Source of the DNA: Gloeothece verrucosa PCC 7822
GTDB taxonomy: Bacteria; Cyanobacteriota; Cyanobacteriia; Cyanobacteriales; Microcystaceae
Assembly (NCBI RefSeq): GCF_000147335.1
Contig: NC_014501.1
Span: 3,656,300-3,720,299, forward strand
Length of the DNA stretch: 64,000 nucleotides
Direction of reading: 5' to 3'
The position numbers and the translations under genes were made by a program. Shown piece after piece: positions 45,575 through 55,909 of the stretch. A model generated the notes under the pieces. The model made no database searches, was not told where the DNA came from, and saw only the letters and a program-made list of their open reading frames with translations. Numbering within the stretch: position 1 is the stretch's first letter; the number at the start of each line of letters is the position of its first letter.

Positions 45575-47131
45575 TTAATCAGAGTCTAGAGCCACATTAA
45601 CTACAGCAGACATCCCAGGAGTAATACGGGATTCATAACCTTTAATACTCTGAGGATCGAAGGTAACTTTAACCGGAATACGCTGTACAATTTTAGTAAA
45701 GTTACCGGTGGCATTATCCGGCGGTAATAAAGAAAAATTCGCCCCTGATGCCGGTGAAATACTTTGAAGATGACCAGTAAAAGTATGATTGCCAAAAGCA
45801 TCTATTTTAATCTCTACTTTTTGCCCCGGTCGCATTTTCCTTAACTGGGTTTCTTTAAAGTTAGCCACTACCCAATAATCATTACTCACAATTGCCATTA
45901 AAGGAGTGCCGGCTTGGATTTTTTGCCCGACTTCGACGGTTTTATCTCCTACTGTTCCACTTACCGGCGCGACGATATTGGTATAGGATAACTGAAGTTG
46001 AGCATCTTTAAGATTTGCTGCCGATTGAGAGATCGCGGCTCGTGCGGCTTCATATTGAGCGCGATTAACTTGGGTTTGTTGTCCTTTGGCTTGAGCTTGT
46101 TGTAAATTCCCTATGGCTGAGGCTAGTTCTGCTTGCGCTTGAGTAACTCCTTGTTGCGCTTGAGCCACTTGTGCCTGTGCCTGTAATACCCCTTGTTGGG
46201 CCCTCGCTAATTTGGCTTTTGCCTGTTGTACGCCCTGATTAGCGGTTTGTTGTTCGGCTACAGCAACTCGGTAAGCTTCTCTGGCAACATCTAATTGTTG
46301 ACGCGGAATTACCCCTTCTTGCTCTAATTGGGTATAGCGTTGGTAGTCGGTTTGGGTTCTCTCTACAGTGGCGGAGGCTTGAGCTACTTGTGCTTGGGCA
46401 GATCGGACTCCGGCTTGCGCTTCTTCTACGGCGGCTTGGGCTGTGGGAACTCCAGATTGGGCTTCGGCTAAGGCGGCTTGAGCGGTTGTAATGCCGGCTC
46501 TGGCTTTGTTGACCTCCCCTTGGGCTGTGGTGACGCTGGCGGAGGCATTTTCTTGGGCTAAGTTAATATTTGATTGAGCCGCTTGTGCCTGTTGTTTGGC
46601 ATTTTCTAGGGCTGCCCGGGCCTGCTGAACTTTAACTTGATAGTCTTGAGGATCGAGTTTGACTAATATTTGTCCTTGACGCACCTGTTGGTTATCATCT
46701 ACTCTGACTTCGCTAACTGTGCCGGCTACGCGGCTGGCAAGAGGATGAATATGACCTACCACTGTGGCATCATCTGTCTCTTGATGAATTAAAGAATTTT
46801 GCCACCACTGATAGCCAAACATCCCTAAAACACTGGCTCCAATGCCTAGCCCTAAAACTAACAAGACCGGTTTTCTCTTTTTAGGAGATGGGGGAGGAAC
46901 CGGCGTGGTTTCTTTTTCTTTTTGTGGGGCGGTTTCTCTTTGTAGGGCTGTGATGGGTAATTCTTGTGGGGCGGTTTCTCTTTGTAAGGCTGAGATGGGT
47001 AATTCTTGAAATTCGGTTATTGGCCTATGACCGTTATGACCGTTGAGTGTTGCTGTCTGACTGCGTTCCATCGTTTTATCCTTTCTTGGCTCAAAATTTT
47101 GACTCGGCTGACTATCAGGGTTTGTTAACAT
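45575..47131 (-). CDS. HlyD/EmrA-family membrane-fusion adaptor
   Basis: 518 residues. Single N-terminal transmembrane helix (about 89-107, PVLLVLGLGIGASVLGMFGYQWW) then periplasmic domains: half-lipoyl ETDDATVVGHIHPLASRVAGTVSEVRVDDNQQVRQGQILVKLDP, a very long Ala/Gln-rich alpha-helical hairpin (about 160-375), second lipoyl half NIVAPVSGTVGDKTVEVGQKIQAGTPL, and a beta-barrel. Links an inner-membrane pump to an outer-membrane channel. The cytosolic N-terminal tail has a 14-residue tandem duplication (ELPISALQRETAPQ/ELPITALQRETAPQ). Preceded by a MarR-type operator candidate 9 nt upstream. Confidence 0.92.
   Translation of the reverse strand: MLTNPDSQPSQNFEPRKDKTMERSQTATLNGHNGHRPITEFQELPISALQRETAPQELPITALQRETAPQKEKETTPVPPPSPKKRKPVLLVLGLGIGASVLGMFGYQWWQNSLIHQETDDATVVGHIHPLASRVAGTVSEVRVDDNQQVRQGQILVKLDPQDYQVKVQQARAALENAKQQAQAAQSNINLAQENASASVTTAQGEVNKARAGITTAQAALAEAQSGVPTAQAAVEEAQAGVRSAQAQVAQASATVERTQTDYQRYTQLEQEGVIPRQQLDVAREAYRVAVAEQQTANQGVQQAKAKLARAQQGVLQAQAQVAQAQQGVTQAQAELASAIGNLQQAQAKGQQTQVNRAQYEAARAAISQSAANLKDAQLQLSYTNIVAPVSGTVGDKTVEVGQKIQAGTPLMAIVSNDYWVVANFKETQLRKMRPGQKVEIKIDAFGNHTFTGHLQSISPASGANFSLLPPDNATGNFTKIVQRIPVKVTFDPQSIKGYESRITPGMSAVVNVALDSD
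46922..47005. repeat. 42-bp tandem duplication in the adaptor gene
   Basis: Two adjacent 42-bp copies with few mismatches encode the duplicated 14-residue segment in the N-terminal cytosolic tail. Length is a multiple of three, so the frame is kept. Confidence 0.75.
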
Positions 47132-47140
47132 AACTCTTCT

Positions 47141-47162
47141 ATTATTTAGGGTACGTACTATT
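47141..47162. promoter_or_regulatory. Candidate MarR operator upstream of the adaptor gene
   Basis: 22-bp site ATTATTTAG-G-GTACGTA-C-TATT, 20 of 22 bases identical to the site at 47673-47694. Core GTACGTAC is palindromic. Ends 9 nt before the adaptor ATG. Confidence 0.65.
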
Positions 47163-47197
47163 TACAGAGCTTAACCTCATCCCATTGGGTTAAACTT

Positions 47198-47665
47198 TTA
47201 AGTGATATTGCTAATGGCGCGATCCAACCAATCAGAGAACTGTTGTTGTTCTGTTGTGGAAAATCCTTTAAAGGTCTGTTCCTTAAGTTCTAAAACTATG
47301 GGGGGCAATTGATATTTGAGTTGTCTGCCTTCCTCGGTTAACCAGATACGCCAGATCCGGCGATCATCAGGGTCCCGTTGTCGTTGAATCAGATTTCGTT
47401 GTTCCATGCGATCGAGGACACCTGTTAAGGTTCCGCCCACTTGTTGTAGTCGTTCTCCGAGCATGGAGGTCGGTAAACCATCCTCTTGCCAAAGACAGCA
47501 CAAGACTACCCAGTGAAACGGCGTTAAGCCATAGGGTTCGAGGCGTTCAGTAAATTTCCGACTGAGTAATTGTGAAAGCAGTTTAATTCGGTATCCTATG
47601 CCTTGAGGAGCTAGGACTTCTTGCCACTGTTGGGGGAACTGGCAATGGACAAACGGCTCAGTCAT
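47198..47665 (-). CDS. MarR-family transcriptional regulator
   Basis: 155 residues. Winged helix-turn-helix: YGLTPFHWVVLCCLWQEDGLPTSMLGERLQQVGGTLTGVLDRMEQRNLIQRQRDPDDRRIWRIWLTEEG, including the conserved wing DxDDRR. Homologues are usually ligand-relieved repressors of efflux pumps. It starts a minus-strand run marR - adaptor - MFS, with an identical-type palindromic site before both marR and the adaptor gene, which strongly suggests autoregulation and control of the pump genes. ATG start. Confidence 0.9.
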   Translation of the reverse strand: MTEPFVHCQFPQQWQEVLAPQGIGYRIKLLSQLLSRKFTERLEPYGLTPFHWVVLCCLWQEDGLPTSMLGERLQQVGGTLTGVLDRMEQRNLIQRQRDPDDRRIWRIWLTEEGRQLKYQLPPIVLELKEQTFKGFSTTEQQQFSDWLDRAISNIT

Positions 47666-47672
47666 GAAAACA

Positions 47673-47694
47673 ATTATTTAGAGTACGTAATATT
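47673..47694. promoter_or_regulatory. Candidate MarR operator upstream of marR
   Basis: 22-bp site ATTATTTAG-A-GTACGTA-A-TATT, near-identical to 47141-47162. It ends 7 nt before the marR ATG; TATGAT further upstream on the minus strand is a possible -10, placing the site over the transcription start. Confidence 0.65.
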
Positions 47695-47816
47695 AGTCTA
47701 TCATATTTAGTCCCGGAGTTTACAGCTTACTGTTGACTGAGAACTGATCTAACACCTGTGCTGCGTTAGGATAAGAATTACAATGGTATTTTGAGATTGT
47801 CTTAAAGAGGTAAGTT

Positions 47817-48053
47817 ATGACATTAGCCTTAACTTCAGATAACGTAGAAACCGTTTTAGATGAGATGCGTCCTTACCTGATGGCAGACGGGGGGAATGTG
47901 GAGTTAGTCGAAATTGATGGGCCAATTGTTAAACTGCGCTTACAGGGGGCCTGTGGTTCTTGTCCTAGTTCTACCATGACCCTAAAAATGGGGATTGAGC
48001 GGCGTTTGCGGGAATATATTCCTGAAATTGTTGAGGTAGAACAAGTAGTATAG
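47817..48053 (+). CDS. nfu: Nfu-type iron-sulfur cluster scaffold (NifU C-terminal-like)
   Basis: 78 residues: the stand-alone Nfu domain, with [43 protein letters not shown] holding the cluster-binding CxxC (CGSC). In cyanobacteria and plastids this protein supplies [4Fe-4S] clusters, including for photosystem I. AGAGG lies shortly before the ATG. Convergent with the GGDEF-EAL gene, with a hairpin between. Confidence 0.95.
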   Translation: MTLALTSDNVETVLDEMRPYLMADGGNVELVEIDGPIVKLRLQGACGSCPSSTMTLKMGIERRLREYIPEIVEVEQVV

Positions 48054-48063
48054 CTGTTGATGG

Positions 48064-48080
48064 GGTGGGAAAGCCCCACC
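48064..48080. terminator. Bidirectional hairpin after nfu
   Basis: GGTGGG (48064-48069) / CCCACC (48075-48080), 5-nt loop, then TTATTT. It abuts the stop of the convergent gene. Confidence 0.6.
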
Positions 48081-49850
48081 TTATTTGAAGCTGAGTAAGT
48101 TCTTTTTTGAAGAGACTAAAGTTTCAAACTCAGACACTTTTACCGCCTGGCTGAATAAATAGCCTTGCATTTCATCGCATTGATGTTGATGAAGAAACGC
48201 TAATTCAGTTTTTGTTTCTACGCCTTCAGCAACCACTTTTAGAGAAAGTTGATGGGCTAGAAAAATAATCGCTTTAGTAATGGCGGCATTTTTACTATTT
48301 TGGTCAATATTACGAACAAAACAGCGATCTATTTTGAGGATATCAAAGGGAAACTGTTGCAAATAACTTAAAGAAGAATAGCCGGTTCCAAAATCATCAA
48401 TAGCAATCTTCACTCCTAACGCTTTTAAATCATTTAACTTTTGAATAGATTCTAGCGCATTTTCTACTAAAATACTTTCGGTTAATTCTATTTCTAGGTC
48501 AGGAGTGTTAAAATCATTTTCTTGTAGAATATTGGCCAACCAGTCAGCTAAATTCAGTTGATTAAATTGCCGTCCCGAGAGATTAACTGCCACTCGAATT
48601 AATCCTAAACCCATTTCTTGCCAAATTTTACTTTGGCGGCAAGCGGTACGTAATACCCATTCGCCGATAGGTTCAATTAATCCAGTTTCTTCAGCAATGG
48701 GAATAAAAATTGCTGGTGAAACCAGTCCGCGTCGCGGATGATGCCAACGAATTAATGCTTCTGCTCCCACTATTTCACCGCTAACTAGACTTAACCTAGG
48801 TTGATAGTATACATCTAATTCATTTCGTTCTAAAGCATGGCGCAAATCGGCTTCAAGTTCGAGATAATCCGTACTGGGAATTTTTTGAAGAAATTGAGAA
48901 TAAAATTCACAGCGATCACCGCCTAAATATTTAGCGCGTTTCATCGCCGCATTAGCTTTTTGTAGTAAAATTTCTAAGCTAGGACCATCGGCTGGATAAA
49001 AAATAATGCCTATACTCAGACTGAGAAAAATTTCTTGCTGATTGATCACCAAAGGTTGAGAACAAGTTTGAAGTAACTCTTGAGCAAGCTCAAAAACTTT
49101 TTTTTCGTCTTCAATGGGATGAATAATAATAGCAAATTCATCGCCCGTTAAACGAGCCAGTACGCCTCGACTGCCAAGACAATTATTTAAAAATTGTGCC
49201 ACTAATTTTAAAACCGAATCTCCTAAATCATAGCCAAAGTTTTGATTGATTCGTCTAAAACGATCTAAACCCAAGCTGAGAATAGGGATAAGCGGCTGTC
49301 GGGTTTGAGGGGTTGGGATTTCCGAACCCGAAAGAGAACTTTTCACCTCTGAAACCATTTGATTAAAAATTTCTCGCAAAGACCATTGATTCGGTAAACC
49401 CGTGAGGGCATCATAATGAAATAAATAATTGAGTTGTTCTTTGGTCTTAGATAATTCAAGAGCATATCGCTGTTCAATAGAAAAGCGTTTTTTCAGACGG
49501 ATGTTGATCGTCTGCAAAAGTTCGTCCTCAGTAAAGGGTTTAGTAAGATAATCATCGGCTCCTAAATTCATCCCTTGACGAATATCAAATTTTGTGCCTT
49601 TAGCGGTGAGAAAAATGAATGGGATTGATTCGGTTTCTGGATGACACTGTAATTCTTGTAATACCTCATAACCATTTTTGTAGGGCATCATAATATCACA
49701 AAGAATTAAGTCGGGTAAAGTCGAAAGAGCTTGCTCTATTCCTTGTTGTCCATCTTCGGCTTCCACAACCTCAAAATCAGCCAGGGTGAGTAACTCGTTG
49801 ATGAGTTCCCGAATGGATAGTTCATCTTCTATGACTAAGATTTTGCTCAT
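48081..49850 (-). CDS. Response regulator with GGDEF and EAL domains (c-di-GMP turnover)
   Basis: 589 residues from ATG 49850 ([10 protein letters not shown]), with GAAGAG-rich sequence upstream; the longer frame to 49895 is unlikely. Receiver domain with Asp in [13 protein letters not shown] and Lys in LTKPF; GGDEF domain whose signature reads TGDEF ([10 protein letters not shown]) and could be weak or inactive; EAL domain intact: [33 protein letters not shown] and EGVET. So a phosphodiesterase controlled by phosphorylation is the likely net output, while cyclase activity is uncertain. Adjacent to the giant multi-PAS kinase on the same strand, 66 nt apart, a plausible partner. Confidence 0.92.
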   Translation of the reverse strand: MSKILVIEDELSIRELINELLTLADFEVVEAEDGQQGIEQALSTLPDLILCDIMMPYKNGYEVLQELQCHPETESIPFIFLTAKGTKFDIRQGMNLGADDYLTKPFTEDELLQTINIRLKKRFSIEQRYALELSKTKEQLNYLFHYDALTGLPNQWSLREIFNQMVSEVKSSLSGSEIPTPQTRQPLIPILSLGLDRFRRINQNFGYDLGDSVLKLVAQFLNNCLGSRGVLARLTGDEFAIIIHPIEDEKKVFELAQELLQTCSQPLVINQQEIFLSLSIGIIFYPADGPSLEILLQKANAAMKRAKYLGGDRCEFYSQFLQKIPSTDYLELEADLRHALERNELDVYYQPRLSLVSGEIVGAEALIRWHHPRRGLVSPAIFIPIAEETGLIEPIGEWVLRTACRQSKIWQEMGLGLIRVAVNLSGRQFNQLNLADWLANILQENDFNTPDLEIELTESILVENALESIQKLNDLKALGVKIAIDDFGTGYSSLSYLQQFPFDILKIDRCFVRNIDQNSKNAAITKAIIFLAHQLSLKVVAEGVETKTELAFLHQHQCDEMQGYLFSQAVKVSEFETLVSSKKNLLSFK

Positions 49851-49915
49851 TTTTCTCTTCTTTTCTGCTTTTCCTCTATTGAATGATGGCTCCAATCTCT
49901 TACCGTTTTATTTAA

Positions 49916-52900
49916 TTAGCATAAAGTTTTATTGATGGGCAAGCTAACCTTAAAAGTTGTTCCTACTTTAACTGTACTGGTAAAGTCAATCGTTCCTCCA
50001 TGCAAGTTGACATATTTTTGCACAATATTAAGTCCTAATCCCGTTCCGGGTATATTACCCACATTACTAGCCCGATAAAAAGAATCAAATAATTTAGGAT
50101 GATCTTCTAAAGGAATTCCTATACCCTGATCCCTTATTTCGAAGATAACCTGCTGATTCTCATATTGTAAAGATAATTCTACTCGGCTGCCTATCGGAGA
50201 ATATTTGATCCCATTGGAGAGCAGGTTAGTTAAAATATGGCGTAAAAGTTTTTCATCAAGATAAATCAGATCAGTTGAGGAATGGGGGCGTAAATTTGGC
50301 TGTTTAAAGAGGATTTCATAGCCTTGACCAATACCAATTTGAATTTCTTCAATTAAATCTTGACAAAAATCTGCAACATTGATCAGAGTCGGGTTATAGA
50401 GCAATTTGCCAGATTCAGCCCGGCTAATACATAATACATCTTGAATCAAATCACTGAGTCGTTGTCCAGCCATTTGAATATTATGTAGATGCTTGATTTT
50501 TTTCTCGGTCGTTAACTTATCGCTATGACGCTCTAGTAATTCGGCATAACCCAAAATCGAAGTCAGAGGAGTGCGAAATTCATGAGACACTATATCAATA
50601 AATTGACTTTTGAGCTTATGAAGTTCTTTTTCTTTGGCTAAAGCCTTTTCAATTTCCTGTTGGATCTGTTTTCGTTCTGTAATATCGGTTGCCACTCCTA
50701 AGATATAATGCGCGTTTCCATCAGGAGAAACCAGAGGAGTCTTAATGGTTTGAAAGTAGCGGACTTCTCCATTAGCCAAGGTTAAGGATTGTTCAGGAAT
50801 GAGTAACGATTGTAAAGAATTCATGACTTGCTGGTCATCAGTGCCAGCGAGAGTGATTTCTGCGGCGACGAGATGAAAATCCCCATCACTTTTACCTTCG
50901 AGTTCTTGTACTGTTGTTCCATAAGCATTTGCCATAGCCTGATTCGCTAAAGTATATTTACCCGCCCGGTTTTTGACAAAAATAAAATTGGGAACAGTAT
51001 CAATCACATTACGTAAAAAGGCTTGATTTTCCCGTAAAGCTTCTTCTGCTATTTGTCGCTCGGCTTCGCTACGTTTGGCATCGCTAATATCTTGAATCAT
51101 CCCAATAGCAAATTGAGGTTTTCCCTTGGCATTACGAACTAAAGAAACGGTTAGATGTCCCCAAACAATTTCTCCATCTTTACGGATGTAGCGTTTTTCC
51201 ATCTGGTAGGTATCTCTATTATTAGCAAAAAGGCTTTGATACAAGTTCAGGTCCACTAGAGCATCTTCGGGATGGGTAAACTGGGTAAAGGGCTTCTGAG
51301 TTAGTTCTTGAGAAGAATAACCGAGAAATTTTTCTATAGCCGGATTACTCTTAAAAGGTCGTCCTTGGGCATCTACAAAAGCAATACCAACGGCAGCATA
51401 TTCAAACATTGAACGCAATTGAGCTTCACTTTTTTGTAAGGCTTCTCGAGCGGCTTGGCGTTCGGCTTCATTGCGCTTTTTATCGGTAATATCTTCTACC
51501 ACTTCCATCAAGTAATCTGGCTGTCCGGATGCTCCATGTACTAATGAAATCGTGATATTTGTCCAAACGGTTACCCCTGTTTTGTTGAAGAAGCGTTTTT
51601 CAAAACTCAAGGTGATAATTTCCCCTGTGATTAATTTTTCAATGTGTTGAGGGACTTGTGAGCGGTCTTGAGGATGAGTGATCTCTAATACAGTTTTTTG
51701 TAGTAATTCTTCTTCGGTATAACCTAACATCTGACAAAATTTAGGATTGACTTTCAAAAAACGTTTTTCTAAGCTAACCAAAACCATTCCTACTGCTGCC
51801 TGTTCAAAAGAGGCTCGAAAACGTTCTTCACTTTTTTTTAAAGCTAATTCTGTCTGCTGCCGTTCAAATATTTCTTGCCTTAATTGTTGATTCGCTCTTT
51901 GTAAATTCCAGGTCCGCTTCTCTACTTTTTGTTCTAATTCATCCTTAAGTCTTTGTAATTTTAATTCGGCTTCTTTGCGGTCGTTAATATCGGTGATGGT
52001 TCCTAAAAATCCTATTAATATTCCCTGTTCATCGGTTTCTGCAATGGCTTGACCATAGACCCAAGTGACTGAGCCATCAGGACGCTGAAAACGATATTCG
52101 GCTTGAAAAGGGACATGATTAATGATAGCTTGTTTCCATTCCTGTAAAACTCGAGTTTGGTCATTATAATCAATGGCTTGTGACCAACCTTTTCCTAAAG
52201 CTTGTTGCCAAGTTAAGCCGGCAATTTCTTGCCATCTTTCATTAACATATAAGCAGTTTCCTTCTACATCAGTTCGGAATATTCCTACCGGTGAAGCTTG
52301 GGCTAAAGTCACATAGCGGCGTTTACTTTCTTGTAGTTCTTCTTGTGCTTGTTTAAATTCAGTGATATCAACAAAAGTCACCACTATTTGATTCATTTGA
52401 CCATTAGAGTTAAATTCTCCAAAGGCATTAATTAAAAGCCAAACGACGGTTTGACTCTGGGGCCGGTTAATCCCGATGACGTAGTTTTTAACAGGTTTTT
52501 GAGTGCTAATGACAATGTTAACCGGATACTCTTCTATTGGCATGACCGTGCCATTTTCTCGCAAGAAACACCAGTGGAGATCAAAGGCGGTTTTTCCTAA
52601 AATTTGTTCGGGAGTTAATTCTAAGAGTTCGTTGGCTTTAGTATTACTTAACGCTATGCTAGTATCGGCTTGATGAACCACCACACCCGCGTGTAAGTTA
52701 TTAATTAAATTTCGATAGCGTTTCTCACTAATTTTTAAAGCTTCTTCAGCCTGCTTGCGTTCGGTAATATCTCTCAACGAAATGAGATAAACTGGTTCTC
52801 CATCCCAAAGCGTTTCTACGATTTTGACTTCCAAAAATATGGGTTTTCCTTCCAGATGTTCAATGGCTAATTCAGTGGAATCATGGTTAAGAGAAAAGTT

Positions 52901-54863
52901 CCATTGATATTCTGAGAGTTCATTAGCATTTAAACCAAAAAAAGATTCAGCCGCCGGATTGACAAAATAAATATAACCCGATTGATTCATCACAATTAAA
53001 CCATCAGCCGTAGTGGTAACTATATGGCGTAATTTTTCCTCACTTTCTCTTAACTCTTGTTCCATTAATTTAGAGTCTGTTATATCCTGAACTGTTCCAA
53101 ACATCCCCAAGGGGTTGCCTTGACTATCAAAGCTAACATCAGCTTGTGTTTGAACGATTCGTATCTCTCCATCTGGGCGTAAAATGCGATAATTAATCTT
53201 GTAGCTTTTATGGTTATATAAGGCTTGGTTTAATTGTTTAATGACTAATTCTCTATCATCGGGATGGAGGCAGTAAAAAAAAGCATTTTCTGTGGGTAAA
53301 AATTGTTGAATATCTTGACCAAAAATTCGATAAGTTTCGTCAGACCAGAAAAATTCATGAGTTAAGAAATTCCATTCCCAGTTACCTAAATGAGCAATTT
53401 CTTGTGCTTTTGCTAGTCTGTCTTGGCTTTCTCTTAGAGATATTTCTACTTGTTTTCGCTCAGTAATATCTCGACAGGTATAAAGGTATTTTCCTTCATT
53501 AATAGAAACTCGCTTGACATTAACTAATACCACATGAGTTTTTCCCGATTTATCAGTAATTTTCTGTTCAATATTGGGGATTTCGCCACAGCTTTCTAAC
53601 TGCCCTATGTCAAATAAGTTTTCTCCCAGTAATTTTTCAATGGTTTTCATCGTCTGAATTTCTTGGCACGAATAACCAAAAATTGTCTCAACATTAGGGC
53701 AGACATAAGTAAAATTTTTCTGCTCATCTGTCATTAAAACAGCATCAGAAATATTGCTGAGAATCAGTTGATAAAATTGTTGAGAGTCTCGTAAAGTTTT
53801 TTCAGCCTGTTGCCTTTCTAATTCGGCTGCACCACGAACAGCAAATATTCGTAGGATCTCTTCTGTAAAGTTTATATCAATAATAGATTGACGACCAATT
53901 ACAGCGAGCATTCCCAAGGGTTTACCTTTTGAATCTATTAATGAAATAGCTGCATAGCTGTAGGCATCCAGTTGTTGAAACAGGATATTTTTAGGAAAAT
54001 TTTTCTGTACATTTGTCGGATAAATACAAAATTTTTTTTTTAAGGTTTCTTGACAAAGAGAGTCAATTATGCTGGGTTCAATATTTTCAATGAATTGTCC
54101 ATCAGTATAGAAAGCTATGGTTTTATTGGGCGTTGTTTCTGAATCAACCCATTCACAAACCAAAGCATAATCTATGCCTTGAGCTTTTACTAAATATTTA
54201 ACTAAAGATTGTAAAATTGTTGCTGTTGAAGTTTCTGAAAATCCTAAAGCAATGGTTTTCAGAACTTCTTCTATGTGCTGACGTTGTTTGATTTCTTGAG
54301 AGAGATTAATATTGGTTTGTTGCAGTTGAATCGTTCTTTGTTCAACTAAGTTTTCTAGATTGGCGGCTAAATGGCGTAGGTTCGTTTCGGCTTTTTCAAA
54401 CTTAACAATTTGTGCTTCTAATTTTTGATTAACTTTAGCGATTTCTTCCATTTGATATTTAAGTTGCTGTTTTTGCAGAAATAAATCGACAAAAACGGAA
54501 ACTTTAGACCGTAAAATTTTTACATCAATTGGCTTAGTTAAATAATCTACGGCTCCCAATTCATAACCTTTAAAAGGATTGATTTCGCTGATTTCCATCC
54601 CCCGTCAAAAAAATTATGGGAGTGGGTTCTATGTCGGTCTGATTTCTAATATACTCTGCGAGTTGAAAACCATCCATGACTGGCATATTGACATCCAGGA
54701 TCATAACGGCAAAATCTTGTTGGTTTATCGCTTTTATCGCTTCTTCACCCGAGCCAGCTTTGATGACATTTTGTTCTAGGCTATTTAATATATATTCTAA
54801 CAACATTAAGTTGTCAGGTTGATCGTCCACTATTAAAATAGAAGCTTTGTCTGACTGTTTCAT
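49916..54863 (-). pseudogene. Giant REC-GAF-multi-PAS hybrid histidine kinase, split by a frameshift
   Basis: Two minus-strand frames read as one protein of about 1656 residues. First part (54863-54570, ATG start) is a receiver domain with Asp57 in MILDVNMP, stopping after FLTG. The second (from 54598) resumes MEISEINPFKGYELGAVDYLTKPID, the rest of that same receiver. Dropping one C from the five at 54599-54603 joins them exactly. Then follow a coiled coil, a GAF-like domain, eight PAS/PAC domains, HisKA (IVSHEFRTPLTSILGY) and HATPase_c (NLLSNGIKYSP, GTGLGLN). The kinase part is intact. Could be mutation, phase-variable tract, recoding or sequencing error; if translated from 54598 alone, an N-terminally truncated kinase results. 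Confidence 0.85.
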
Positions 54864-55058
54864 ATTATGATTTATACTCTCGGTATAAATTTTAGTTTTT
54901 AACTCTTTATTTTAGCCTCTGTTCTCTATCGCCTCAAATTCCTTAACCTGATTTTAATTTTCTCTTATTTTTAGGCAATTGCAGAACTTATTTAACAGTT
55001 ATTGATTTTTTTTTACAAATCTATATACTAGCCAATTTCAATTGAATCTTAAGGGTAT

Positions 55059-55862
55059 TTATTGATGAGCTATATCTAGCTTGTTTCCACATTTTTTGCA
55101 AAATATGGCATCATTATCATGACTATCTAGCCCACACTCATAACATTGGAGGTTATTGGTTTTATTTTCAACTGTTTTCATGAGTTGTTTAGTTAACTCA
55201 GTAATTTGCCAAGGAATCAGAATAACACCACTGATAATCATCATTAAAGTGACTGCACGTCCCAATTCCGATAAAGGAGTCACATCGCCAAAACCGACGG
55301 TAGTCATCGCCACTACCGAAAAATATAAAGCATCAAAAAAATTACGAAAAAGTTCAGGATTATTTTGATGTTCTATCTGATAGATTAATCCAGCATAAAC
55401 AAAGGTAATTGATAATAAAATTAAAAAAATTCGAGTTACAGCTATTTCATTAGCTATTTTCATTTTAAATACAGAGGTTTCAAATTCGATAAATCGGATC
55501 ATTCTTAAAACTCGAAACCATCTAAAAATCCTAAAAAAACGAACATCTATTAAACCAAACAACAAAGGAATTATCGCTAAAAGATCTAAAATGGAAAAAA
55601 GGCTAAAGACAAATTTAACTTTCTCTTGGGCACACCAAAAACGGACGCTATATTCGAGCGTAAAAATAATTAAAATAACTAGATCAATATAATCAAACCA
55701 TACTTCTAGCGATTTGGGAATGGAATAAGTCTCAGCGACAAAAATCGCTAAAGATAAAAAAATCGCTCCCATAATGCTTAAATTAATGATTTGTCCTAGG
55801 GCGGTTTCTGTATCTTCTAGATAATAAGCAATTTGCTCTTTTAAAAAGAATTGCTGTTTCAT
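55059..55862 (-). CDS. Six-helix K+ channel with C-terminal zinc ribbon
   Basis: 267 residues. Voltage-gated-type cation channel: S1-S4 with arginine-rich S4 RFFRIFRWFRVLRMIRF, then S5, pore helix and selectivity filter TTVGFGD (K+ type), S6 ILIPWQITELTKQL. The cytosolic tail ends with CYECGLDSHDNDAIFCKKCGNKL, a CxxC...CxxC zinc ribbon that is not part of the canonical channel. Located in the plasma or thylakoid membrane; K+ flux would balance membrane potential. ATG start, single gene. Confidence in K+ selectivity is high from the filter; the gating role of the ribbon is unknown. Confidence 0.9.
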   Translation of the reverse strand: MKQQFFLKEQIAYYLEDTETALGQIINLSIMGAIFLSLAIFVAETYSIPKSLEVWFDYIDLVILIIFTLEYSVRFWCAQEKVKFVFSLFSILDLLAIIPLLFGLIDVRFFRIFRWFRVLRMIRFIEFETSVFKMKIANEIAVTRIFLILLSITFVYAGLIYQIEHQNNPELFRNFFDALYFSVVAMTTVGFGDVTPLSELGRAVTLMMIISGVILIPWQITELTKQLMKTVENKTNNLQCYECGLDSHDNDAIFCKKCGNKLDIAHQ

Positions 55863-55909
55863 GATTATTTTGAAGCCTACCTAGTTATTTCTAGTTTACT
55901 GATGAGTTT

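Noticed and set aside
40072..47131. A single EmrA-EmrB operon
   Set aside because: The adaptor and the EmrB-like gene are separated by an MFS gene, a plus-strand gene and the flavoenzyme, so they are not one transcript.
48081..49850. Bifunctional diguanylate cyclase/phosphodiesterase stated as fact
   Set aside because: The GGDEF signature is TGDEF, so cyclase activity is uncertain; only the EAL part has all motifs.
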